Assembly: GCF_021864505.1 (NCBI RefSeq)
Contig: NZ_JAKJIB010000003.1
Span: 1-56,488, forward strand
Source: Falsiroseomonas oryziterrae
GTDB lineage: Bacteria; Pseudomonadota; Alphaproteobacteria; Acetobacterales; Acetobacteraceae
Direction of reading: 5' to 3'
DNA: 56,488 bases
Made by a program: the position numbers and the translations under genes. Every line of letters starts with the position of its first letter. The first letter of the stretch is position 1. Positions 17,886 to 26,884 of this stretch are shown here, in pieces. The notes beneath the pieces are model-generated. The model saw nothing but the letters and a program-made list of their open reading frames with translations. It made no database searches and was not told the DNA's origin.

Positions 17886-18593
17886 TCAGGCGTGGACGAC
17901 GCGTCCCGTTGCCCCCGGGTCGATGCCTGCGCGCGCCCGCAACTCGTTGCCTAGCAGCGGGTCCGTGTAGTCGCGCACCACCAACGCCGCCCCCGCTGCA
18001 CGAAGCTCGTCCGCGCCCAGCGTGGTCGCGATCCCGACGGTGAAGGCACCGCAGCCCGCCGCGGCGCGCATCCCGGAGCGGGAATCCTCGAAGGCGATCG
18101 CGGCGGCCGCGCTCCCGCCGAGCTGCTCCAAAGCCACGATGTAGGGCAGGGGATCGGGCTTCGGGCGCGGCAGTTCCTCGCCGATCACCAGCACGGGGAA
18201 TCGCGAGGCCCAGCCGAGGCCCCGCAGCATCGCCTCGGCATTCGCGCGCGGCGCATTGGTCACGACGGCAAGACCGATGCCGGCGGCCTCCGCCGCGTCG
18301 AGCAGAAGCGCGAGCCCAGGGAGCGGCGTCGCACTGCCGCCGAGCAGCGAACGGAAGCGCGTTTCCTTCGCATCGGCGAGCGCCTGCCGGTCCGCCTCTC
18401 CGCCGTCCGGCAGCAGCAGCCGCGTGATCTGCGCATTCGGCAGCCCCATGATGCGCGTCCGGTAGAACGCCTCATCCAGTGCCGGGCCGTGCAGAACCTC
18501 GTTCCAGGCGCGCAGATGCAGGTGGTCGGTGTCGAGCATCGTGCCGTCAAGGTCGAACAGCAGGCAGGCACGTCCGGCGGCGGGGGCTGTCAT
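17886..18593 (-). CDS. HAD-superfamily (subfamily IA) phosphatase
   Basis: The product has 235 residues. All HAD motifs are visible: motif I LLFDLDGTMLDTDHLH near the N-terminus, motif II AVVTNAPR (Thr), motif III Lys in LPRPKPDPLPY, and motif IV IAFEDSRSGMRAA. It resembles beta-phosphoglucomutase/phosphoglycolate-phosphatase types, so it dephosphorylates or isomerises a small phosphorylated metabolite in the cytosol. The ATG at 18593 follows GGGGAG and sits just before motif I. The longer frame upstream runs through the intergenic region and lacks support. It is divergent from the ABC importer operon. Confidence 0.85.
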   Translation of the reverse strand: MTAPAAGRACLLFDLDGTMLDTDHLHLRAWNEVLHGPALDEAFYRTRIMGLPNAQITRLLLPDGGEADRQALADAKETRFRSLLGGSATPLPGLALLLDAAEAAGIGLAVVTNAPRANAEAMLRGLGWASRFPVLVIGEELPRPKPDPLPYIVALEQLGGSAAAAIAFEDSRSGMRAAAGCGAFTVGIATTLGADELRAAGAALVVRDYTDPLLGNELRARAGIDPGATGRVVHA

Positions 18594-18678
18594 GCTGCTC
18601 CCCTGCCACGCCGGTGCCGGAGGCGGGAGCCTGTGCGGCAGCGCGGCGTGCGAAAGGCTGCACGGCTGGCCGAGCAGC

Positions 18679-18710
18679 TTGCGATTGTGACATTTTTGTT
18701 GCAATGAGTC
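18679..18710 (+). promoter_or_regulatory. AT-rich candidate promoter of the three-receptor ABC operon
   Basis: The only AT-rich patch in the divergent gap contains TTGCGA (18679-18684), then TTGTGACATTTTTGTTG and CAATGA at 17-base spacing. The -10 match is poor. Its position 85-115 bp before the GTG start of the first binding protein makes it the best promoter candidate. Confidence 0.3.
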
Positions 18711-18794
18711 GGGACGATCCGGTCATGCTTGAGGTGCTGAGCGGCGCAGGCCGCCATCCGCGCCCGACGGATCAACGAGGAAGGGAGAAACGCC

Positions 18795-19823
18795 GTGGAC
18801 CGCCGCCTGCTTACTCTTGCTGCGCTCGGCGCGACGCTGGCCTGGTCGGCCCCGTCCGCGGCGCAGGGCCAGCTCAACCTCTACTGCTCCGTGCAGATCG
18901 AATGGTGCCAGGCGATTGCGACGAACTTCCAGCGCGACACCGGCATCCGGGTCAACATGACACAGCGCGGCTCGGGCGAGACGCTGGCGGCGATCCGCGC
19001 CGAGGCGCAGAACCCGCGTGGCGACGTTTGGTTCGGCGGCACCGGTGACCCGCACCTGGCCGCGGCGGAGGAGAACCTCACCCAGGCCTATGAGAGCCCG
19101 AACAACGGCCAGCTCCAGACCTGGGCGCTGACGCAGTGGCGGCAGTCGAACCAGCGCGCGATCGGCGTCTATGCTGGCGCGGTCGGCTTTGGCTTCAACA
19201 CCGAGCTTCTCGCGCGCAAGAACATCGCGCCGCCCACCTGCTGGGCCGACCTGCTCGATCCGCGCTTCCGCGGCGAGATCCAGGTGGCGAACCCGAATTC
19301 CTCCGGCACCGCCTACGTCATCATCGCGACGCTGGTGCAGTTGATGGGCGAGGACCAGGCCTTCGCCTACATGCGGCGGCTGCATCCGAACGTGAACAGC
19401 TATGCACGCTCCGGCACCGGGCCGATCAAGGCCGTGGCGCGCGGCGAGACCGGCGTCAGCCTCTCCTTCGTGCATGACGCGGTGACGGAGCGGAACGCCG
19501 GCTTCCCGGTGGCGTACAACACGCCCTGCGAGGGCACGGGCTACGAGATCGGCTCCATGTCCATCCTGCGCGGCGCACGGAACCTGACGCAGGCGCGGCG
19601 CTTCTACGACTGGGCGCTGACCGAGCCGGCGCAGCGGCTGGGCTTCGAGGCGGGCGGGCAGCTGCAGACGCCGTCCAACCGCAACGCGCCGCTGCCGCAG
19701 GGCGCGCCGGACCTCTCGCAGATCCGCCTGATCGAGTACGACTTCGCGAAATACGGCCGCGCCGCAGAGCGGCGCCGCCTGATCGAGCGCTGGGACCGCG
19801 AGGTCGGCGCCCTGCCGCGCTGA
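18795..19823 (+). CDS. ABC importer periplasmic binding protein 1 (Fe3+-type, AfuA/FutA-like)
   Basis: The product has 342 residues. The signal peptide is about residues 1-23 (cleavage after PSAA). The mature protein starts QGQLNLYCSVQIEWCQ with a Cys pair (C31, C38) shared by all three tandem receptors. Central motifs are GDVWFGGTGDPH and NPNSSGTAY; the C-terminus ends ERWDREVGALPR. The fold matches group of extracellular solute-binding proteins for ferric iron or related ligands. The start is GTG at 18795 behind GAGGAAGGGAGAAA; no ATG fits. It is followed by a strong hairpin and then receptor 2. It delivers substrate to the permease encoded at 21922. Ligand uncertain: Fe(III), a phosphonate or a polyamine are alternatives. 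Confidence 0.85.
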   Translation: MDRRLLTLAALGATLAWSAPSAAQGQLNLYCSVQIEWCQAIATNFQRDTGIRVNMTQRGSGETLAAIRAEAQNPRGDVWFGGTGDPHLAAAEENLTQAYESPNNGQLQTWALTQWRQSNQRAIGVYAGAVGFGFNTELLARKNIAPPTCWADLLDPRFRGEIQVANPNSSGTAYVIIATLVQLMGEDQAFAYMRRLHPNVNSYARSGTGPIKAVARGETGVSLSFVHDAVTERNAGFPVAYNTPCEGTGYEIGSMSILRGARNLTQARRFYDWALTEPAQRLGFEAGGQLQTPSNRNAPLPQGAPDLSQIRLIEYDFAKYGRAAERRRLIERWDREVGALPR

Positions 19824-19834
19824 CGTGATGCCCG

Positions 19835-19855
19835 GGCCGGCGCGCTGCGCCGGCC
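19835..19855 (+). terminator. intercistronic hairpin after binding protein 1
   Basis: A perfect 9-bp stem (GGCCGGCGC at 19835-19843, GCGCCGGCC at 19847-19855) with a three-base loop is followed by TCCCCCTCC. Placed between receptor 1 and receptor 2, it probably stabilises the upstream message or partly terminates, making receptor 1 more abundant than the rest. This effect is known for other binding-protein operons and is inference here. Confidence 0.55.
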
Positions 19856-19883
19856 TCCCCCTCCTATGCCAGGGACCAATGCC

Positions 19884-20915
19884 ATGTTCCGCCGCACGCT
19901 CGTCGCCGCCGGCCTTGCGCTGGGTGTCGCCGCCACCCTGCCAGCACCAGCCGCTGCGCAGGGCAGCCTCAACATGCTCTGCGCGCCGGGCGCCGACTGG
20001 TGCGAGGCCATCGCCGCCGCCTTCCAGCGCGACACCGGCATCCGCGTCGCCATGACACGCAAATCGTCCGGCGAGATCCTGGCCCAGCTGACCGCGGAGG
20101 CGCAGAATCCGCGCACCGACATCTGGTTCGGCGGCAGCGCCGAGACGCATATCACGGCGGCCGAGCGCAATCTGCTGCAGCCCTACACCTCCCCCAACAT
20201 GGCCGGACTGCACGACTGGGCGATCCGCGCGCACCGGCTTTCGGGCGAGCGCTGCGTCGGCGTCTCCTCCGGCGCGATCGGCATCACCTGGAACCGCGAG
20301 CTGATGCAGCGGCGCAACCTGCCGCTGCCGCGCAGCTGGGACGACCTGCTGAACCCGGACTACCGCAACGAGGTGCAGCTGCCGAACCCGAACAGCTCCG
20401 GCACGGCCTACACGATCATCGCTGGGCTGATCCAGCTGTGGGACGAGGACCGCGCCTTCGCCTATCTCCGGCGGCTGCATGCCAACGTGAACGCCTATAC
20501 GCGCTCCGGCGCGGCGCCGATGCAGGCGGTGGCGCGCGGGGAGACGGCGCTCGCCGTCAGCTTCAACATGGAAGTCGCGACCATGCAGCAGGCCGGCTTC
20601 CCGATCGAGATCCACTACCCGGCCGAGGGCACCAGCTACGAGGTGGCTTGCATGTCCATCGTGCGCGGCGCGCGCAACCTGCCGCAGGCGCGGCGCTTCT
20701 ACGATTGGTACCTGACGCCGGCGGCGATGGACATCGGCCCGCGGGTGAACCAGTGGCACGTTCCGGCGCATCGGCAGGCAACCCCCGATCCGCGCATCCC
20801 CGACCTTAGCCGCATCAACCTGATCGAGTACGACTTCGCGAAGTTCGGAGAGAGCGAGACACGCCGTCGCATCCTGGCGCGCTGGGACCGCGAGATCGGG
20901 TCGCTGCCGCGATGA
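19884..20915 (+). CDS. ABC importer periplasmic binding protein 2 (Fe3+-type)
   Basis: The product has 343 residues. The signal peptide is about 1-25 (ending PAPAAAQG). The Cys pair is conserved (C33, C40 in MLCAPGADWCEAI), as is NPNSSGTAY. It differs most from its neighbours: FNMEVATMQQAGFPIEIHYP replaces the FVHDAV/FVHNAA segment, and NQWHVPAHRQATPDP replaces the QTPSNRN region near the ligand cleft end. A different ligand or affinity is therefore likely (inference). The ATG at 19884 was chosen (AGGGA upstream); 19866 is an alternative. The stop overlaps the start of receptor 3. Confidence 0.85.
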   Translation: MFRRTLVAAGLALGVAATLPAPAAAQGSLNMLCAPGADWCEAIAAAFQRDTGIRVAMTRKSSGEILAQLTAEAQNPRTDIWFGGSAETHITAAERNLLQPYTSPNMAGLHDWAIRAHRLSGERCVGVSSGAIGITWNRELMQRRNLPLPRSWDDLLNPDYRNEVQLPNPNSSGTAYTIIAGLIQLWDEDRAFAYLRRLHANVNAYTRSGAAPMQAVARGETALAVSFNMEVATMQQAGFPIEIHYPAEGTSYEVACMSIVRGARNLPQARRFYDWYLTPAAMDIGPRVNQWHVPAHRQATPDPRIPDLSRINLIEYDFAKFGESETRRRILARWDREIGSLPR

Positions 20916-21925
20916 GACGCCTTCTTGTCCTTAGCGCACTCCTTGCGCCCCTGCCTGCCGCGGCACAAGGACAGCTGAACCTGCTCTGCTCAGCCACCAT
21001 CGAATGGTGCCAGCCCATCGCCCGCGGCTTCGAACGGGAGACGGGCATCCGCGTGAACCTCACCCAGCGCTCGACCGGGGAGATGCTGGCGGCCATCCGG
21101 GCGGAGGCGCGCAATCCGCGTGGCGACGTCTGGTGGGGCGGCACCGGCGACCCGCATGTCGCCGCCGGCGAGGAAGGCCTGACGCAGCCCTACGAAAGCC
21201 CGCGCATCGCGGAGCTGCACGACTGGGCGCAGGCGCAGTGGCGCCAGACACGTGGCCATACGGTCGGCGTCTATGCCTCGGTTCTCGGCTTCGGCTTCAA
21301 CACGGAGCTTCTGGCCCGGCGCAACCTGCCGGAGCCGCGCTGCTGGGCCGACCTGCTGAACCCGGTCTATCGCGGCGAGATCCAGATGGCGAACCCGAAC
21401 AGCTCGGGCACCGCCTACATCGTCATCGCGACGCTGGTGCAGATGATGGGCGAGGACCCGGCCTTCGCCTATCTCCAGCGCCTGCACGGCAGCATCAACG
21501 CCTATCCGCGCAGCGGCACCGCGCCGATCACGGCGGTCGCGCGCGGCGAGACGGCGCTGTCGATCTCCTTCGTCCACAACGCGGCCGAGGAGCGCGCGGC
21601 GGGCTTCCCCGTCGGCCATGCGGTCCCATGCGAGGGCACGGGCTACGAGATCGGCTCCATGTCCATCATCCGCGGCGCCAGGAATCTCGCCAACGCCCAG
21701 CGCTTCTATCACTGGGCGCTGAGCGCGGAGGCGCAGCTCGCGGCCAGCCAGGAAGCGCGCAAGCTGCAGACCATGGCGAACCGCAACGTGCCGCTGACCG
21801 ACGGCGCGCCGAACATGGCGACCGCCCGTATCATCGACTATGACAATGCCCGCTTCGGCGCGAGCGCAGAGCGGCGCCGCCTGCTGGCGCGCTGGGACCG
21901 CGAGGTGGGCGCGCTGCCCCGATGA
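20912..21925 (+). CDS. ABC importer periplasmic binding protein 3 (Fe3+-type)
   Basis: The product has 337 residues, closest in sequence to receptor 1 (shared GDVWxGGTGDPH, VARGETxxSxSFVH, CEGTGYEIGSMSI). The signal peptide is very short (about 18 residues, ending PAAAQG). The Cys pair is C26 and C33. Overlaps of four bases join it to receptor 2 and to the permease, so it is tightly coupled to the transporter core. Three full-length related receptors for a single permease is unusual. Confidence 0.85.
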   Translation: MRRLLVLSALLAPLPAAAQGQLNLLCSATIEWCQPIARGFERETGIRVNLTQRSTGEMLAAIRAEARNPRGDVWWGGTGDPHVAAGEEGLTQPYESPRIAELHDWAQAQWRQTRGHTVGVYASVLGFGFNTELLARRNLPEPRCWADLLNPVYRGEIQMANPNSSGTAYIVIATLVQMMGEDPAFAYLQRLHGSINAYPRSGTAPITAVARGETALSISFVHNAAEERAAGFPVGHAVPCEGTGYEIGSMSIIRGARNLANAQRFYHWALSAEAQLAASQEARKLQTMANRNVPLTDGAPNMATARIIDYDNARFGASAERRRLLARWDREVGALPR

Positions 21926-24153
21926 AGGCGCGCCCGATGAGGTTCGCGGGCTCCACCCTCTTCTTCTGGACCCTCGCCGCGATCGGCACCGCCCTGGTGC
22001 CCTGGCACATGCAGCAGGACGGGCTCTCGGCCGGCGGGCTGATGGCCCTCGGGCAGCAGGACCCCGAAGCCGCGAGCGCCCTGTGGCAGGCGATGGCCCA
22101 TGGGCGCTTCTGGTTCTGGCCGGTGGTCGCCTGCCTCGTCCTGGCGCTGCCCGGCGCGCTGCCTGCCGCCACGGCGTCCCGCCGCGCCGGCTTCCTGCTG
22201 GCGGGAGGCGGACTCGGCCTCGCGGCCATCGTCGCGCAGGGGCTCGCCATCGGCGTGATGGGGTGGTCCTTCCCGTGGCTCGAGACCACCTTCGGGGAAC
22301 TCGGCGACCGCCAGTTCGGGATCGGCCTCGGCGCCTGCATGGCCTTCATCGGCTGCCTGGTGATGCTGACCGACGGCCTCGCGCTGCGCGGCCTGTTCCG
22401 CGGCGACCGCTTCGTCTCTGGCGCCGTCGGCCTTCTGGTCGCCTCCATCGTCATCTTCACTGCCTGGCCGGTGCTGACGATGCTGTCGCAGATGTTCACG
22501 CCGCGCGGCGATCTCGGCGTGGGCGCGGCGCTCGCGGACCGCCTGTTCGACCGCAAGATCTGGGGCCTCGCCTGCCTCGGCAGCTCGGTGAATTGCGGCG
22601 TCTTCTGGAACACGCTGGCGCTCGCGACGTCCACCGCGACGGCGGCCACGATCCTCGGCCTTTGCTTCGCGCTGATCGTCACGCGCACCGCCTTCCCGGC
22701 GAAGCGGGCGATGCGGCTGCTGACCGTTCTGCCGATCATCACGCCGCCCTTCGTCATCGGCCTCGGGCTGATCCTCATCTTCGGCCGCTCCGGCGTGGTG
22801 AACCAGCTCGTCGAGGCGACCTTCGGCGTGCAGCTCGGCCGCTGGATCTACGGCTTCGACGGCGTGTTCCTCGCCCAGGTCTTCTCCTTCACCCCGACCG
22901 CCTTCCTGGTGCTGATCGGGGTGGTGGAGGGCATCTCGCCGACGATGGAGGAGGCGTCGCAGACGCTCCGCGCGTCGAAGATGCGGACCTTCCGCTCGGT
23001 CACGCTGCCGCTGATGATCCCGGGCCTCGCGAATGCGTGGCTCGTGGTCTTCGTCGAGAGCCTCGCCGATTTCGGCAACCCGATCGTGCTCGGCGGCTCC
23101 TACGGCGTGTTGTCCACCGAGATCTTCTTCGCCGTCGTCGGCGCGCAGCAGGATTTCGGGCGCGCCGCGGTGCTGGCGGGGATCATGCTCGTGGTCGGGC
23201 TCTGCGCCTTCCTGCTCCAGCGGGCCGTGGTCGGGCGGCGCAGCTACGTCTCGGTCACCGGCAAGGGCGATGCCGGGCTGCAGCAGACGCTGCCGCGCCC
23301 GGTGAAGATCGTCGCCTTCGCGGTGGCGATCCCCTGGGCGATCCTGACTGTTACCGTCTACTGCATGGCGCTGGCCGGCGCCTTCGTCCGCGTCTGGGGC
23401 CGCGACTGGACGCCGACGCTGTCGCACTTCAGGCGCGCCTTCGCCATCGAGTGGGCGCCGGACGGCCGGATGCTCTTCTCCGGCGGCGCCTGGCATTCGC
23501 TGTTCACGACGATCGAGCTGGCCGCGACCGCGGCGCCCATCACCGCCAGCATCGGCCTGCTCGCCGCCTGGGTGCTGACCCGGCAACGCTTCGTTGGCCG
23601 CACCGCGCTGGAGTTCAGCCTGATGCTGACCTTCGCCGTGCCGGGCACGGTGATCGGCGTGGCCTACATCCTGACCTACAACATACCGCCGCTCGAGATC
23701 ACCGGCACGGCGATGATCCTGATCGCCTGCTTCGTGTTCCGGAACCTGCCGGTCGGCGTGCGGTCCGGCGTCGCGGCGATGAGCCAGCTGGACAAGAGCC
23801 TGGACGAGGCAGCGATCACGCTGCGCGCTTCGACCTTCCGTGCACTGACCACCATCGTGCTTCCGCTGCTCAAACCCGCCATCGTCACCGCGCTCGTCTA
23901 TTCCTTCGTGCGCGCGATGACGACCGTCTCGGCCGTGATCTTCCTGGTTTCGGCCGAGTACGAGATGGCGACGGTCTTCATCATCAACCGCGTGATCAAC
24001 GGCGATTACGGCCTGGCGATCGCCTACTGCGCGGTGCTGATCGTGCTCATGATGACGGCGATCGGGCTGATCAACCTGCTCGTCGGCCGTCGCAAGCTCG
24101 GGCGCCGCGTCGCCGCCGCACCCGCTGCCCTTCCTGTCGGAGGTCGTGCGTGA
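21922..24153 (+). CDS. double-length ABC importer permease (AfuB/FbpB-like)
   Basis: The product has 743 residues. Two BPD_transp_1 domains are fused in tandem; each has the cytoplasmic EAA loop (EEASQTLRASKMRTFRSVT in the first half, DEAAITLRASTFRALTTIV in the second). They are preceded by about 190 residues with four to five extra membrane segments (from FFWTLAAIGTALVPW to GLLVASIVIFTAWPVLTML), longer than the classic FbpB. A fused permease means one polypeptide supplies both halves of the membrane channel. It overlaps both neighbours by four bases. Confidence 0.9.
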   Translation: MKARPMRFAGSTLFFWTLAAIGTALVPWHMQQDGLSAGGLMALGQQDPEAASALWQAMAHGRFWFWPVVACLVLALPGALPAATASRRAGFLLAGGGLGLAAIVAQGLAIGVMGWSFPWLETTFGELGDRQFGIGLGACMAFIGCLVMLTDGLALRGLFRGDRFVSGAVGLLVASIVIFTAWPVLTMLSQMFTPRGDLGVGAALADRLFDRKIWGLACLGSSVNCGVFWNTLALATSTATAATILGLCFALIVTRTAFPAKRAMRLLTVLPIITPPFVIGLGLILIFGRSGVVNQLVEATFGVQLGRWIYGFDGVFLAQVFSFTPTAFLVLIGVVEGISPTMEEASQTLRASKMRTFRSVTLPLMIPGLANAWLVVFVESLADFGNPIVLGGSYGVLSTEIFFAVVGAQQDFGRAAVLAGIMLVVGLCAFLLQRAVVGRRSYVSVTGKGDAGLQQTLPRPVKIVAFAVAIPWAILTVTVYCMALAGAFVRVWGRDWTPTLSHFRRAFAIEWAPDGRMLFSGGAWHSLFTTIELAATAAPITASIGLLAAWVLTRQRFVGRTALEFSLMLTFAVPGTVIGVAYILTYNIPPLEITGTAMILIACFVFRNLPVGVRSGVAAMSQLDKSLDEAAITLRASTFRALTTIVLPLLKPAIVTALVYSFVRAMTTVSAVIFLVSAEYEMATVFIINRVINGDYGLAIAYCAVLIVLMMTAIGLINLLVGRRKLGRRVAAAPAALPVGGRA

Positions 24154-25223
24154 CGCTTCCTCTTCAGACCCGTAGCGCAGAGGTCCGCCTCCAAGGTGTC
24201 GGCAAGCGCTACGGCCAGATACAGGCGGTGAAGCCGCTCGACCTTGTCATCGAGGGCGGCACGCTGGTGACGCTGCTTGGCCCCTCCGGCTGCGGCAAGA
24301 CGACGCTGCTGCGCCTGATCGCGGGGCTCGAGCAGGCGACCGAGGGGCAACTCTTCATCGGCGGTCGCGACGTCACGCTGCTGCCCGCCGGCGAGCGCAA
24401 TGTGTCGATGGTGTTCCAGTCCTACGCGCTCTTCCCGCACATGTCGGTGCTGGACAACGTCGCGTATGGCCTCGTCTCGTCGGGTCTCCGCAAGCGCGAG
24501 GCGCATGTTCGGGCAGAGGCCACGCTCGAGGTGGTCGGCCTGAAGGGCTTTGGCACGCGCTTGCCGTCGGAGATGTCGGGCGGCCAGCAGCAGCGCGTGG
24601 CGGTGGCGCGTGCGCTGGTGCTGGAGCCCGAGGTGCTGCTGTTCGACGAGCCGTTGTCGAACCTCGACGCCCGCCTTCGCCGCTCGATGCGGGAGGAGAT
24701 CCGCGCGCTCCAGCAGCGCCTCGGCCTGACGGTCGTCTATGTCACGCACGACCAGGCGGAGGCGCTGGCGGTCTCGGACAAGATCGTCGTCATGCGCAAC
24801 GCCGAGATCGCGCAGGTCGGCACGCCGGAGGAGCTCTACACCCAGCCGAACTCGGTCTTCGTCGCCACCTTCATGGGCGAGGCGAACCACATTCGCGGCC
24901 GGATCGAGGCCGTCGAGGACGGCGTGGCGCGGGTGGCTCTCGATGCTCTTCGCATCGACCTGCCCGCCCGCGGCATGGCGCCGGGCGAGGTGGACATCGT
25001 CGTGCGCCCCGAAGCGGTGCGGATCGGCCCTGACGGACAGGGCGGCATGCTTCCGGCGACCGTCTCGCGTGCCACCTACATGGGATCGCACACCGAGTAC
25101 TACTTCGCGACGCCGGTCGGCGATCTCTTCTCCCTCGGGGCCGACCGGCTGGCGCGACGCATGGTCGGCGACGCCATCGGGCTCCACTTCGATCCGGAAG
25201 GCGTCGTGCTCGTCCGCCCCTGA
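24150..25223 (+). CDS. ABC importer ATP-binding protein
   Basis: The product has 357 residues. Walker A GPSGCGKT lies at 44-51, with the Q-loop MVFQSYALFPHMS, signature MSGGQQQRVAVARA, Walker B LLFDEPLSNLDA and switch His VTHDQAEA. The C-terminal third is a TOBE domain (MGEANHIRGRIEAV, IVVRPEAVRI). This is the PotA/FbpC layout. It starts with GTG at 24150, overlapping the permease stop, behind CGGAGGTC. It powers the transporter at the inner face of the membrane. Confidence 0.92.
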   Translation: MTLPLQTRSAEVRLQGVGKRYGQIQAVKPLDLVIEGGTLVTLLGPSGCGKTTLLRLIAGLEQATEGQLFIGGRDVTLLPAGERNVSMVFQSYALFPHMSVLDNVAYGLVSSGLRKREAHVRAEATLEVVGLKGFGTRLPSEMSGGQQQRVAVARALVLEPEVLLFDEPLSNLDARLRRSMREEIRALQQRLGLTVVYVTHDQAEALAVSDKIVVMRNAEIAQVGTPEELYTQPNSVFVATFMGEANHIRGRIEAVEDGVARVALDALRIDLPARGMAPGEVDIVVRPEAVRIGPDGQGGMLPATVSRATYMGSHTEYYFATPVGDLFSLGADRLARRMVGDAIGLHFDPEGVVLVRP

Positions 25224-25334
25224 GGCGGGAGCCGTCGATCGTCGGGGGCAGCCCGGCAAGGCAGCCGATCCGAGGTTCGAGGAGCCGGCGCCCCAGGACC
25301 CTGCCGCGGCCCGGCTCGTGGGGGCTCGCCTTCC

Positions 25335-26093
25335 TTACGCTGGTGGCAGGCGAAGGGCCCCGTCGAGGCGGATCGTCTCGCCGTTCAGGAGCGGGTTGGC
25401 CGCGATCGCCAGCACGAGCGCCCCGAACTCTGTCGGACGTCCGAGCCGCTGCGGGAAGAGTGGTTGGCGCGAGAGGGCCTCGCGTGCCTCCGGCGTCAGC
25501 GTATCCATGAGCGGCGTGTGGATCAGGCCGGGCGCGATGGTGACCACGCGGACACCGAAGCGTGCGAGCTCGCGCGCCGCTGGAAGCGTCAGGCCAACGA
25601 CACCGCCCTTCGAAGCTGCATAGGCAGCCTGCCCGATCTGTCCCTCGAATGCAGCGATCGAGGCCGTGCACACCACCAGGCCACGCTCGCCGTCTGCCAA
25701 GGGGCCGTTGGTCGTCATGCGGGCGGCCGCGACACGCAGCAGGTTGAAGGTGCCGACCAGGTTCACCCGCACCACGCGCTCGAACAATGCAAGGTCGTGC
25801 GGACCCGAGCGGCCCGCGACGCGCGCGGCGGGCGCGATGCCGGCGCAGGCGACTGCGACGCGAAGCGGGCCAAGCGCTTCCGCGGCTTCGACTGCGGCGA
25901 TGACCGGAGCCTCCTCCGCCACGTCGCCGGCGACCGCGACACCGCCGATGCGATTGGCAACGGCAGTTGCCTTGGCCCCGTCGAGGTCAAGGACGACGAC
26001 CTTGGCGCCGGCCTGCGCCAGCGCCTCTGCCGTCGCAGCGCCGAGTCCTGAGCCGCCACCCGTGACGACGGCGGATGACCCCGAGAGATCCAT
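25335..26093 (-). CDS. SDR-family 3-hydroxyacyl-CoA dehydrogenase (HSD10-like)
   Basis: The product has 252 residues. The nucleotide site is TGGGSGLG at 11-18; catalytic Ser145, Tyr158 and Lys162 are present (TASIAAFEGQIGQAAYAASK). The AAFEGQIGQ stretch is typical of type-II 3-hydroxyacyl-CoA dehydrogenases, which oxidise 3-hydroxyacyl-CoA to 3-ketoacyl-CoA with NAD+. Start: the ATG at 26093 is 7 bases from AGGAG, while the ATG at 26099 is too close to it. It is the last gene of the marR-crotonase-SDR operon and supplies the step between crotonase and thiolase. Confidence 0.88.
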   Translation of the reverse strand: MDLSGSSAVVTGGGSGLGAATAEALAQAGAKVVVLDLDGAKATAVANRIGGVAVAGDVAEEAPVIAAVEAAEALGPLRVAVACAGIAPAARVAGRSGPHDLALFERVVRVNLVGTFNLLRVAAARMTTNGPLADGERGLVVCTASIAAFEGQIGQAAYAASKGGVVGLTLPAARELARFGVRVVTIAPGLIHTPLMDTLTPEAREALSRQPLFPQRLGRPTEFGALVLAIAANPLLNGETIRLDGALRLPPA

Positions 26094-26095
26094 GG

Positions 26096-26884
26096 TCATT
26101 CTCCTGGTTCTTGCGGTCGGATCGCCTTGGGTGCCCGCTTCTCGAGGAATGCCGCGAGCCGCCGCTCGGCCTCCGGCGCGGTTTGCGCCAGCGCGGCCAC
26201 CAGGCTCTCGACGAACAGTCCGTCGGACTCGGCCATGTCCTGGATCCGCGGCAGCGCCTGCAGCACACCCATGACGGTGAGCGGGGCGGCCTCGGCGACG
26301 CGTGCGGCGACCTCCCTGGCGCGGACAAGCGCCTCGCCGGCCGGCTCGACATAGGTGACGAGGCCGACCCGCTCCGCAGCCACGGCATCCAGTGTCCGGC
26401 CGGTCAACATCATGTCGGTCATGCGCGCGGCTCCGAGAAGCCGCGCGACATGCACGGTTGCGCCGCCGCCGACGAAGATGCCGCGGGTTCCCTCAGGCAA
26501 GGCGAAGACGGCTGTCGTGTCGGCAACCCGGATGTGGCAGGCCGCGGCAAGTTCAAGGCCGCCGCCCACGCAGGCGCCGTGCACCGCCGCGATGGCCGGC
26601 ACGGGCCCCTCGCGCAGCGTGCGGAATACGCGATGCCAGCCACGGGAGTGATGGAAGACCTCCTCCGCGGTGCGCGAGCGATGCTCGGAGAGGTCGAGCC
26701 CGGCGCAGAAGCACGGCCCATGGCCGAAGACCACGATCGCGCGTGCACGCTGCTGTGCCTCGACCAGCCGGGCCTCGAGCGCGGCGAGCAGCGTGTCGCT
26801 GATCGCGTTGCGCTTGTCGGGGCGGTCCAGTCCGATCAGCGCCACCGGGCCGGCATAGTCGAGGCTGACGGGATCCTGTGTCAT
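26096..26884 (-). CDS. crotonase-family enoyl-CoA hydratase
   Basis: The product has 262 residues. Crotonase motifs are GPCFCAGLDLSEH (oxyanion hole), HGACVGGGLELAAACHIRV and FALPEGTRGIFVGGG, which contains a Glu at the usual acid/base site. It hydrates an enoyl-CoA. With a feruloyl-CoA-synthase-like ligase next door, the substrate could be a hydroxycinnamoyl-CoA; a hydratase-lyase activity giving an aldehyde is an alternative. Its ATG overlaps the marR stop and its stop overlaps the alternative SDR start. Confidence 0.87.
   Translation of the reverse strand: MTQDPVSLDYAGPVALIGLDRPDKRNAISDTLLAALEARLVEAQQRARAIVVFGHGPCFCAGLDLSEHRSRTAEEVFHHSRGWHRVFRTLREGPVPAIAAVHGACVGGGLELAAACHIRVADTTAVFALPEGTRGIFVGGGATVHVARLLGAARMTDMMLTGRTLDAVAAERVGLVTYVEPAGEALVRAREVAARVAEAAPLTVMGVLQALPRIQDMAESDGLFVESLVAALAQTAPEAERRLAAFLEKRAPKAIRPQEPGE

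Noticed and set aside
17813-17892. CGCCTGAA...TTCAGGCG inverted repeat in the regulator/HAD gap as terminator
   Set aside because: The arms are 64 bases apart, too far for a simple terminator hairpin.
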